Positions 9,434 through 17,845 of a stretch of 64,000 bases of DNA are shown one piece after another. Position numbers and translations under genes: made by a program. Within the stretch, counting starts at the first letter, position 1, and every line of letters begins with the position of its first letter. The notes under the pieces were generated by a model. That model saw nothing but the letters and a program-made list of their open reading frames with translations. It did not search any database and was not told the origin of the DNA. The DNA comes from CAVUAF01 sp963739375 (GTDB lineage: Bacteria; Acidobacteriota; Terriglobia; Terriglobales; Acidobacteriaceae). Where the stretch lies: assembly GCA_963739375.1 (NCBI GenBank), contig CAVUAF010000019.1, forward strand, positions 1 to 64,000, in the 5' to 3' direction.

Positions 9434-10258
9434 CTATTCTAATTCATGGTCGTGCTTCTGCATTTTCTCCATGATTGACCGGCGGCCCATATAAAAGCTC
9501 GTGGCGTTACTGTCGGCTTGGCGAGCTTTTTCAAGCACCTCTTGAACTTTCTGTTGGTCAGCTCCTTCCTTCTCCAGCTTGTATGCCTCATATAAGTAGG
9601 GCAGCGCTGGGCTCCATTCGTCTGGAAAAGGAGTCTTGATTGACTGTTCGAATAGTTTCTGCCAATCATAACGGGCATAGGTTCTGGTAACTTCGCTACT
9701 GCGTCCGTATGTGGTTGGTTCTCTGGGGGCCAGCTTTCGTTGCTCTTGTTTGTATCCAATCTCAATATCTTTAGGCGTAAGCGAGGTAGGCCCATCTGGA
9801 GGTGGTACTTCAGCTGATTCTTCTAATCTTGCATCCTTCAGTTCTCCCCACCCTTCGGTCACCCAACCACTTGGGACGTAATCAGGTGGTATTTGATATG
9901 TCTCGTCGGCCAGCCGAGCCCACAACACTCTGGATATCTTAAACGTCCTCTGCGCACCCCGATAGTGGCAATAGGCATCGAAATATTCACTTCCGAGTCC
10001 GTAAATGTCGATATCCCTAACCTTTATCGCTGGCTCCCCGGGCAAAGGGTTTCTCGTTTCATACTTTATTGTCAAACGCAGCTTTCTTATGTATCCTAGT
10101 TGGAGCAACTCACGTGTTTTGCCCTGCCTAGATACTGCTCTACGAGGCACTTCAGTTATGGTCGGTTGGGATGGTGACCTCTGTATAGGTTCCTTTTTTC
10201 GGCCAAGCCAAATGACAAGGATTATGACGAAAATTATTAGAACTACAATCCAGCCCAT
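9434..10258 (-). CDS. Membrane-anchored WYL-domain protein
   Basis: 274 residues. Residues 2-19 form a single N-terminal membrane segment. Residues about 55-125 resemble a WYL domain: RLTIKYETRNPLPGE, then VRDIDIYGLGSEYFDAYCHYRGAQRTF, then ISRVLWARLADETYQIP. That is the beta-barrel core with the AYC-R-FxI pattern. The C-terminal part is helical (about 215-265) and possibly TPR-like. WYL domains bind ligands such as nucleic acids and usually sit in HTH regulators; no HTH is present here, so this may be a membrane-tethered sensor. It starts 21 bases after the helicase-PLD gene ends (GGAG precedes the ATG), so the two are probably co-transcribed, convergent to the SLATT-TIR pair. Confidence 0.7.
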   Translation of the reverse strand: MGWIVVLIIFVIILVIWLGRKKEPIQRSPSQPTITEVPRRAVSRQGKTRELLQLGYIRKLRLTIKYETRNPLPGEPAIKVRDIDIYGLGSEYFDAYCHYRGAQRTFKISRVLWARLADETYQIPPDYVPSGWVTEGWGELKDARLEESAEVPPPDGPTSLTPKDIEIGYKQEQRKLAPREPTTYGRSSEVTRTYARYDWQKLFEQSIKTPFPDEWSPALPYLYEAYKLEKEGADQQKVQEVLEKARQADSNATSFYMGRRSIMEKMQKHDHELE

Positions 10259-10279
10259 TTGCTATATCTCCGAAACTTC

Positions 10280-13200
10280 TCAAAGAGGGCGAGTGTATCT
10301 GCATTGATTCTCTTTGTCGTTATACCCAGAGCACCCCAGAAATACCCCTGTTCTGCTTCGTCTAATCTCCATTTTTCTTCCGCATTTCTGGCAACTTCTA
10401 GCCTCCGGAACTATAGCTTGTTCGAGGTCATCTCGTTTCACGTTCGCTGTTAAATTACACTTATCACATTTGTAGAAAGGCCCAAAACGTCCCTTAGGGA
10501 CGACTTTCATATTGCGGCCACACCCACTGCACAATCTTGGTGGTATCTTGCTTATATCGATGGCTGGGGCTAGGCTTTCACCCTCTTCGTCTGGCGTTTG
10601 AAGTCCACACTCTTTCATCACCTGCTTGGTAAAATCTTCGTTCTCTAAGCGGAACATAAGCTCTCGCGTGTTTCTATGCGAGAGCGGGTTGAGGCTGCCA
10701 AACCAGACAATCCGGCCGTCTATGACTATCACCTTCTGATGCATTGACGGTCTAGGGGTTACCTTGATACCAATCTGTGCAAGGTAGCTAAGCATTTTCT
10801 CGATATCGTTCTTGTCTGACATGCCCTGTTGATATGGCGGACGAGTTATCACCTCCAATTTGATTCCCTGCTCCACCTTTGCTCTGAACAGGTCAACATA
10901 TGTTTGAAGGCGCTCTCGGGTGATAAACGGACTCATAATGATGACATATCGTTTGGAGCTTTCTAAGTCATGCTGGAGTCCAGAATGAAACTCGTCCTCT
11001 GTCCAGAGCGAGCTAGCTGCGCCGGTCGTTGTCTCGGGAGGCCACAGTACCTCTTGTGCTTGACGGACTGCTGGGTCAGAGTAACCAGGTATAAGTTGCT
11101 CCGCTGGGAATATTCCTAGCTCACTCTCAAATAGAACTTTGTAGATTGACCAATTCTTGTCTAGTCTTGCTTTCAGAAATGAAAGGTTCGCAATTATCGC
11201 CAGCTTCTTCTTTGCTCGGCTGCAGGCAACGTTGATTAGACGCGCACCCCGATTGCTCATCAAGTCTTCTGATTCAATCTGACCTTTTAAGCAGTATTCC
11301 TACAGCGGAGTCCAGTGCTATCTACAAGGTCACATATTATCAGGTCTTTTTCACTGCCTTGAAAACGGTGGACATTCGAAACCACAACCTTTCCTTTCTC
11401 AGCGAACCCCCTGAGTGTAGGGTCCGTGTCGACCAGTGCTTTAATCAGGCGTGTCTGTGCCTTGTAGGGTGTTATTACTCCTATATTCTCGAAATCTCGA
11501 ATTGCGATTTGACAAAGCTTCACTGCCAGAACGGCATGATACAGATTGAATCGGGAATGACTGCTGGTCCAACTGCACCACGGGTCTATCGCAGATGTAT
11601 CGTAGACTCCGGCATAGACACCGGGGCAAGGCTGATTAAGTTTTACTGCTGATTCCTCAGGTATGCCATCACGTAGTCGGTCACCATAGAAGACGCTACT
11701 GATTATAGCTCGAATCTGCGGCTGCATCCTGTATTGCGTTCTTAGCATTACCATCGGTGAGTATCCCGTCTGCTCCAGTTCCCATTCCTTGTCCATGCCT
11801 GCAGCCGCATAAACATCTCTACGTAACCACTCCTTAACTCGGACATCCTTACTCAGGGCAATAGGTGCCAGTTGGTGGAAGTCGCCAGCAATAGTGGCCG
11901 ATCTAGTGACTCGGCTACATGCCCAAAAGACGGCGGGTATTGGAGCCATGCTTGCCTCGTCACAAACGACAGTATCAAATCGCCTACCGTACACCTCAGT
12001 CATAGTGTATGTTCGGGTGAGGGTAGTCGCGATTAATACTGCCTCGTTTATGATTTGCTGCCTTATTGCTTCAATTTGTCGCTCCAAGTCAGCTATTTGA
12101 GTACGCAGGTCATCAATCTTTGCCCGTATGCTGGTAATCTCACCTTTAAGGGCATCTGGTGACACGGATTCCTGCTTCAGCTTTCTCTCAATTTGTCTGG
12201 CTTCCCCATGCAACCTCTCTAGGTCGCCGATTGTTTCCTTGAGTCTTGCTTCCGCTTGAGTTTTCTGGTCAGCCAGAGCGTCGCGTTGTGCCGCCAGGGT
12301 TGAAAGAGTGTTTTCTATTCTATTAAGCGTCATTCCTCGAATAAACCTCACCACACCCGGCATCGTCTTTGCCCTCTGAAGTCGTTCTTCTTCCCGCTGC
12401 AAAGTTTCTGTCACGATAGACGCCCTATGTGCCAGTGCTTTTAAGGAATCCCCGACCTCAACGCGCGAGGCCTCTTCTTGTGCTATTAGCCTTCGTACTT
12501 CCTCCCATTTCTCCACATCAGTTTTGAGTGCCTCCAATGCCGTGAGCCTACTCTCGGTGCTGACTAGCTGGTCACGTAGCTTTAGAAGCTGCTCTCTCAG
12601 TGGCTCACTCTTGCGTTCTGTTATTTTATCCAGGTTCAGGTTATCGTCTTCACCAATTTCTTTGATTTGAGGCGTGCCAAGGCGCAATACGCGCCCTTCT
12701 CTATAATGTTCGCTATCTTTCAAAAGCCTTTTGCCTTCCTTAGGTTCTAGGACAGCCCTCAAGGCCTGGTCGACAGCCACGTTGGTATTTGCGGTGAGGA
12801 GAACAGTTTGCCCGCACTGTATCATGCTTGCTACAGCAACTCCTACCATCGTAGTCTTACCGGTACCCGGAGGGCCCCATATATAACATATTTCGCTACC
12901 TAAAGCCTGGCGAACTGCAGCCCTCTGCTCATCGTTCAGTTTTTCCCATTCGGATACAATGTGCTGACCTGGCACAAACGTATCATCTTGTTGAAATCGA
13001 AACTGCTCGCGCCTCAGGCACTTGTTGGCAACGACACAGGAGGCTTCCTGCAAAGTGTCAAGGCGTTCTGATAGGCATTTTAGAAGGTAGTCTGGCTGAG
13101 CGAGTATGTGCGCTGACGGAATATACTCGCCTAAATCGCTCTCTATGGCAACATATATTTGATTCCCTGATACGCCTACGATATGACCCGATGCATCCGA

Positions 13201-13402
13201 GCTTATGGTGCGTACTTGCACTTTGGTATCATCGAACGCTCCAGCGAGAGTCGGGTCATCTAAGATGAAGCAATACACAAATAGAGGACCTCTGACCTCG
13301 ACAAGTCTCCCAGCCCTGAACGTCCCACCGGGCTGTGCCTCTTTTCTTTTGCTCCTCTATTTCTGCCGCAAGGGCTTCTCGGAACTCACTAATAAGACTC
13401 AT
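10280..13402 (-). CDS. SF1 (UPF1/DNA2-like) helicase fused to PLD nuclease and zinc ribbons (two frameshifts)
   Basis: Reconstructed at about 1,040 residues. The best start is ATG 13402 (MSLISEFREALAAEIEEQKK), with AGGTGA upstream. A shift in the AAAAG run near 13345 joins it to the main frame (FRAGRLVEVRGP...). Helicase motifs: Walker A GPPGTGKTT, motif II DEAS, motif III GDFHQLAP, a long coiled coil between motifs I and II, and VHRFQGSEKD. Near 11300 a second shift joins the C-terminal part (ARLINVACSRAKKKLAII), followed by a phospholipase-D-type motif HQKVIVIDGRIVWFGSLN and two CxxC...CxxC zinc ribbons of the topoisomerase type. This combination suggests a DNA-processing helicase-nuclease with a possible defence role. 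Two indels in one gene point to sequence error, but inactivation cannot be excluded. Confidence 0.75.
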
Positions 13403-13461
13403 TTGGCTCACCTAATTCGTAAGCCTATTATGACACTGGGACAAGAGAGACGCAATATTCC

Positions 13462-13559
13462 ATATCAGGCTGTCCGATAAGTCCGTTTCCCAGGCGTGGT
13501 GCTTAAAATGCTTAGCTTCAAAAATTCGCCGTTTTTGGGCTTTTTGGACAGCCTGATAT
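13462..13559. mobile_element. MITE-like 98-bp element with perfect 14-bp terminal inverted repeats
   Basis: ATATCAGGCTGTCC at 13462-13475 is matched exactly by its reverse complement at 13546-13559. The inner sequence is 70 bases and non-coding. The termini can be read as TCAGG...CCTGA flanked by TA on each side, which would fit a TA target duplication (IS630/mariner style). A transcription terminator is an alternative, but a 70-base loop is long for that. Confidence 0.5.
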
Positions 13560-13599
13560 ACTAAAATAGCGTTTTGGTCAACTTGCCAAGGTTCAATTA

Positions 13600-13649
13600 A
13601 CTGGCTGTTTACCGCTTGGTGGTATGTTCGAATTCTACCTCGGGAGCCA
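13600..13649 (+). other. tRNA-Asn-like 3' half (possible attachment-site remnant)
   Basis: The sequence contains an anticodon-loop-like CTGTTTA (anticodon GTT at 13607-13609), a T-loop TTCGAAT flanked by a partly paired stem, and a terminal CTCGGGAGCCA resembling acceptor strand plus CCA. No D arm or matching 5' acceptor strand (expected TCCCGAG) is present upstream, and the T and anticodon stems each have a mismatch. So this is not a functional tRNA. The retained part, anticodon loop to 3' end, is what tyrosine recombinases duplicate as an att site. Confidence 0.4.
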
Positions 13650-13683
13650 GTTTGCATTAGCAGAAAGCCGCGGATACCGATAA

Positions 13684-14157
13684 TCAAAACAATTTAGACT
13701 GTACTAGAGTACCGGCCAATAATCTGCGACCAAATTCTTCATATCTTATGCACTCGACATCTTCAAGCATACAAGCCCCATGAATCGAATTGTCGTTACT
13801 AACTACTAAATACCCGCGTTCCTTTGCTACAGCAACAATTTGGGAATCGACTCCGCCACCTACACCTTCGGTTTTCCAAAACCCGGAATAATTATGCCCT
13901 TTTATGATAGGGAAAGGCGGACCATATCTGGTATCAAGCTGCTTCATTAGGGCTTGTTCAACAGTTGTAAGCTTATGAAGGCAGCCATACTTATCCCAAT
14001 TCTTGATTTTAGTGCCTATTCTAGTGCTCGTATCTGTTAGCTGGCGATAAACGCCTTCGACAAAACAAATATGACCATCCTTTGCCGATTCATGCAACTT
14101 CTCGAACCAGCCAGCAAGTTCCACATTGATAATGGTGTCTGCATCCAGGCAGTACAT
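13684..14157 (-). CDS. DUF4411-type PIN-domain protein (putative toxin)
   Basis: 157 residues beginning MYCLDADTIIN, the first acidic cluster of a PIN ribonuclease. Later comes VDSQIVAVAKERGYLVVSNDNS, which holds the second acidic cluster. The length and the N-terminal pattern fit the DUF4411 family. A GAAG-type SD precedes ATG 14157. The gene starts 22 bases after the XRE-ImmA gene, on the same strand. DUF4411 proteins are repeatedly found downstream of XRE-ImmA/IrrE proteins and are predicted toxins that cleave RNA. The RNA target is unknown. Confidence 0.75.
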   Translation of the reverse strand: MYCLDADTIINVELAGWFEKLHESAKDGHICFVEGVYRQLTDTSTRIGTKIKNWDKYGCLHKLTTVEQALMKQLDTRYGPPFPIIKGHNYSGFWKTEGVGGGVDSQIVAVAKERGYLVVSNDNSIHGACMLEDVECIRYEEFGRRLLAGTLVQSKLF

Positions 14158-14178
14158 ATGAATACTTCCTTGGCATTC

Positions 14179-15384
14179 CTAGTTCGTTTTCACATAGTTG
14201 ATGAAATCATTTACTCTTTCGATTTTCATACCTAAGACCCTTGAGAGGCTGGTCATAGATATATTGCTACTAATGTAAGCTTCAGTAAGTAATCTTGAAT
14301 ATGGCCCACCGAGCTCTCCATATCTGCGCTTCACCTTTGTTCTACCGAGTATCCGTGGGGGGGTCAAGCCTGAGAAATATGGTCTGCGCCTGTCCCACTG
14401 GGCTCTCTTTGTCTTATAAAAGCCGGGAGGCGCGAAACCCATGGTTTCCAACGATATTGCAACGACATCTCTGCTCACTTTAAAGTAATTCTTTATCATA
14501 TCAATGTAAGAGTCACCCCAACGGGATTCGTAGCGGTCCATATGTTTACTTCCTAGGAACTCCCGCAGTTCATCCTTGCTCACCATCATCTCAGCAGCAA
14601 ATTCGTTCGCAAAGCGTTCCACCTTTGCCTCTTTTTGAGAGCCAATAAAATCACATATTATTCCAGGTTCGCGCAACATCAAATGGGCCCATTCATGCAG
14701 AAGAGTAAAAGTGCGTCCGGTAGCTGATTCATAATCATTTTTGTTTACAAGAATAGTTGGTGGTGAGCCATCTTCCCATCTAGATGCCCCCCTCACTTCA
14801 TTTACGATTAGCCCCAAAGAGATTACATAGACGCCCCTTTTTTCGATTGCCTGTTTCCAAAAATCGAAAGCCTCTCCCGGAGATTCCCAATCCTTGCGTA
14901 TCGCATCACTAAAACTAAATAGCTCTCGCTCCTGTCGCACAATATCTTTGATATTCTCATTGAGGTGAATCCTGGTTACGTCAGGACTATTGGTAACCCG
15001 TAGATCATTTACTATGCTGGATAAAGTGTCAGACAAATATATGAACTCATCAATTTTCAGCCGTGATTCATAGCTGAGACTGTCGATCTTGTTTTCTGAT
15101 AGACCGCGGAAGTTCACTTTATTGATTAATAATTCCGGTGGTTGCTCGAGAAAGAAATAGCCGACTGGGCAACGATAGTGTTTGGCGAGTTTTTCCAAAT
15201 CTTCAAGCGTAGGTACTTCAATCGATTTCTCCCAATTGTCTAGTGTCTCTTCCTCTATCCCTGCTAGGGCTTTCACTTGAGATGGATTCAGGTTCATGCG
15301 AGATCGGCAAAGATATAGAGAATGAGCATTTACCCAGTCGCTTGGCGGATCAAATCTAGAAGGATCTTTGTAAGTAGTAGTCAC
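14179..15384 (-). CDS. XRE-family regulator with ImmA/IrrE metallopeptidase domain (putative antitoxin)
   Basis: About 401 residues. Residues about 20-75 form a helix-turn-helix (MNLNPSQVKALAGIEEETLDNWE). The middle and C-terminal parts form an ImmA/IrrE zinc peptidase with HEWAH at about residues 230-234 of the predicted protein and a downstream EANEF-like helix (VERFANEFAAEMMV). I place the start at the second GTG (15384), which has AGGAG five bases upstream; the first GTG (15390) is too close to that SD. With the PIN gene downstream it forms a likely toxin-antitoxin operon, in which this protein would bind the promoter and be controlled by its own protease domain. Confidence 0.8.
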   Translation of the reverse strand: MTTTYKDPSRFDPPSDWVNAHSLYLCRSRMNLNPSQVKALAGIEEETLDNWEKSIEVPTLEDLEKLAKHYRCPVGYFFLEQPPELLINKVNFRGLSENKIDSLSYESRLKIDEFIYLSDTLSSIVNDLRVTNSPDVTRIHLNENIKDIVRQERELFSFSDAIRKDWESPGEAFDFWKQAIEKRGVYVISLGLIVNEVRGASRWEDGSPPTILVNKNDYESATGRTFTLLHEWAHLMLREPGIICDFIGSQKEAKVERFANEFAAEMMVSKDELREFLGSKHMDRYESRWGDSYIDMIKNYFKVSRDVVAISLETMGFAPPGFYKTKRAQWDRRRPYFSGLTPPRILGRTKVKRRYGELGGPYSRLLTEAYISSNISMTSLSRVLGMKIERVNDFINYVKTN

Positions 15385-15707
15385 CTGCACTCCTATTGAG
15401 CAGATTACGGCTATTATATCACAGGCTTGTCAATTGATTACACATCGATTTGCACCTCAAGGCGCTACTCCCCTATCCCCGTCCCTACAGAACGCATGCT
15501 CCGGGTAAATGGGCGCCTTGCGGCCAATAACGGTGAAGTTATATCCGGCCGTTGCAGAATTCGGTATGTAACGAAATTTGAACAATAGCTTGATTTGTAC
15601 AGCTCAAGTCACATTAGACTGTTTTGTTACCTCCTTGGACTGCGGACGGTTCACCCCCACTAGGTCAGACCATCCACGTTTGGTGGCACTGAACAATTCT
15701 GACATTC
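15385..15707. other. Spacer containing the composition change
   Basis: No gene is visible. AT-rich sequence upstream of the XRE-ImmA gene passes into mixed sequence. From about 15,735 the GC content and codon use become those of the rest of the window. No inverted repeat, target duplication or integrase gene is seen at the change. Confidence 0.5.
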
Positions 15708-17825
15708 GTGCAACCTGCTCAGATTAGGCTCATCCCCGACTGCGCGCAGAACGGCAAGCAGGACATCACCCTGCGGCAGCTGCTGACGCATTATTCCGGG
15801 CTGCGCCCCGACATCGACCTCAAGCCCGACTGGACCGGCTACGACGCCGCCCTCCGGATTTCGTGCGCGGAAAAGCTCAGCCTGCCGCCGGGCTCACAGT
15901 TCGTCTACAGCGACACCAACTACATCCTGCTCGGCGAAATCGTGCGCCGGGTCAGCGGCATGACCCTCGACCAGTACGCGCAGACGTACTTCTACGAGCC
16001 GCTGGGAATGACGCACACGCGCTTCCTGCCGCCGGCGGAATGGCGGCCGCTGATCGCCCCCACTACGCACGAAATCGACGACACCACCGGCCCCATGCTG
16101 CGCGGCGTGGTGCACGATCCGCGCTCCCGGCGCATGGGCGGGGTCGCCGGCCACGCGGGCCTCTTCTCGACCGCCGACGATGTCGCGAAACTGGCGCAGG
16201 CGCTCCTCGATCGCAAGCTGCTCGCCCCCCTCACCCTCGAAAAGATGACCACGCCGCAGAGTCCCCCGGACGCGATCGCGTTGCGCGGCCTGGGTTGGGA
16301 CCTCGATACGCCCTTCTCCTCGAACCGCGGCGACCTGCTGCCGGTGGGCTCGTTCGGCCACACCGGCTTTACCGGCACCTCGCTGTGGATTGACCCGACC
16401 ACCCGCACCTACATCGTGCTGCTGGCCAACGGGGTGCACCCGCGCGGGACCAGTGGAACGGCGGTGGAGCTGCGCACCCGGGTGGCCACCGCGGTCGCGG
16501 CGGCGCTGCAACTGGCGCCTTCCGCCGGCGAGAAAGCGCGCGTCGCGCAGATCACCGGCTACAACGAACTGCTGCCGGGACTGCGGCGGGTCCAGGTTCG
16601 CAACGGCGCGGTGCTGAACGGCATTGACGTGCTCGCAGCCGCGGACTTCGCCGAATTGCATCCCAACCCGGCCAGGCCGCGCGCCCTCGGCATCATCACT
16701 AACCAGACCGGGCTCGACCTGCAGGGCCGCCGCACCATCGACGTGCTGGCGCACGTCCCGGGGCTCAAACTGGCGGCCATCTTCAGCCCCGAGCATGGCG
16801 CCACCGGCACCCTCGATACCACGGCCATCGGCAACACCGTGGATACCGCGACCGGCGTCACCGTGTACAACGTCTACGGCAACACCGACGAGAAGCGCCG
16901 GCCGCCGCTCGACGTATTAAAGCAGCTCGATGCCGTGGTCTACGACATCCAGGACGCCGGCGTGCGCTTCTACACCTTCGAGACCACGCTCGGCTACTTC
17001 GTGGAAGCCGCGGCCAAGGCCGGAATCGAGCTGGTGGTGCTCGACCGCCCCGACCCCATCAATGGCATCCAGGTGCAGGGGCCGGTCTCCGACGGCGGGT
17101 CGCGCGAGCCCGGGGGCTCGTGCGAGGGCTCGGCCGGCTGCCCCTTCATCGATTACTTCCCCGAACCGGTGCGGCAGGGGATGACGGTGGGCGAGCTGGC
17201 GCAGATGTTCAACGGCGAGCGCAAACTCGGCGCCAAGCTCACCGTGGTGCCGATGCGCAACTGGCTGCGCGGCGACTGGTTCGATTCCACCGGGCTGTCG
17301 TGGACCAGTCCGTCGCCCAACCTGCGTGACCTCACCGAAATGACGCTGTATCCCGGCGTCTGCATCGTCGAGGGGACGAATGTCTCGGTTGGGCGCGGCA
17401 CCGACACGCCCTTCGAGGTGGTGGGCGCGCCGTGGATCAAGCCGCGCGAACTGGCGGCCTACCTGAACGCGCGCAACCTCCCGGGGGTGCGCTTTGTGCC
17501 CATCACCTTCACCCCTGCGCCCGACAGCAAGCTCGGCGGGCAACGCCTGGGCGGCGTCAATATCGTGCTGACTGACCGTTACGTGCTCGATGGGCCGCAG
17601 CTGGGAGTCGAGCTGGCGGCGGCGCTGCACGCGCTCTATCCCAACGATTTCCAGATGGACCGCATGGTGCAGTTGCTGGGCAGCCGCGCCGTGTTCCAGG
17701 CCATCGCGCAAGGGCAGGACCCGCGCCGCATTGCCGAAGACTGGCGCGAGGACCTGGAGAAGTTCCTGCGCCTGCGCGAGAAGTACCTGATCTACGGCGA
17801 GCGCGAGCGGCGAGCGGGGCAGTAG
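15708..17825 (+). CDS. Serine hydrolase (class C beta-lactamase-like)-NamZ/DUF1343 fusion, N-terminally truncated
   Basis: About 705 residues are readable from GTG 15708, but homology-like sequence begins only at about 15738 (AQNGKQDITLRQLLTHYSGL). The first domain (to about residue 275) keeps the YSDTNYILLGEIV motif and the HTGFTGTS motif, but the SxxK nucleophile motif, normally about 60-70 residues before LLTHYSGL, is absent. The second domain (about 300-690) is DUF1343/NamZ: ALGIITNQTGLD, FSPEHG, VYDIQDAGVRFYTFE, LDRPDPI. NamZ enzymes are exo-beta-N-acetylmuramidases acting on peptidoglycan fragments. The intact fusion would be an exported cell-wall recycling protein. The truncation coincides with the GC switch, so it marks an assembly or insertion breakpoint. 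Confidence 0.85.
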   Translation: MQPAQIRLIPDCAQNGKQDITLRQLLTHYSGLRPDIDLKPDWTGYDAALRISCAEKLSLPPGSQFVYSDTNYILLGEIVRRVSGMTLDQYAQTYFYEPLGMTHTRFLPPAEWRPLIAPTTHEIDDTTGPMLRGVVHDPRSRRMGGVAGHAGLFSTADDVAKLAQALLDRKLLAPLTLEKMTTPQSPPDAIALRGLGWDLDTPFSSNRGDLLPVGSFGHTGFTGTSLWIDPTTRTYIVLLANGVHPRGTSGTAVELRTRVATAVAAALQLAPSAGEKARVAQITGYNELLPGLRRVQVRNGAVLNGIDVLAAADFAELHPNPARPRALGIITNQTGLDLQGRRTIDVLAHVPGLKLAAIFSPEHGATGTLDTTAIGNTVDTATGVTVYNVYGNTDEKRRPPLDVLKQLDAVVYDIQDAGVRFYTFETTLGYFVEAAAKAGIELVVLDRPDPINGIQVQGPVSDGGSREPGGSCEGSAGCPFIDYFPEPVRQGMTVGELAQMFNGERKLGAKLTVVPMRNWLRGDWFDSTGLSWTSPSPNLRDLTEMTLYPGVCIVEGTNVSVGRGTDTPFEVVGAPWIKPRELAAYLNARNLPGVRFVPITFTPAPDSKLGGQRLGGVNIVLTDRYVLDGPQLGVELAAALHALYPNDFQMDRMVQLLGSRAVFQAIAQGQDPRRIAEDWREDLEKFLRLREKYLIYGERERRAGQ

Positions 17826-17845
17826 GAACAAATCAGAAAGGCACC

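Noticed and set aside
13551..13650. Functional tRNA-Asn gene
   Set aside because: No D arm and no 5' acceptor strand can be found, and two stems have mismatches. Kept only as a possible attachment-site remnant.
15894..16796. Long minus-strand open frames opposite the NamZ fusion
   Set aside because: High-GC antisense frames rich in Arg, Gly and His with no domain. The plus-strand frame has clear domain motifs.
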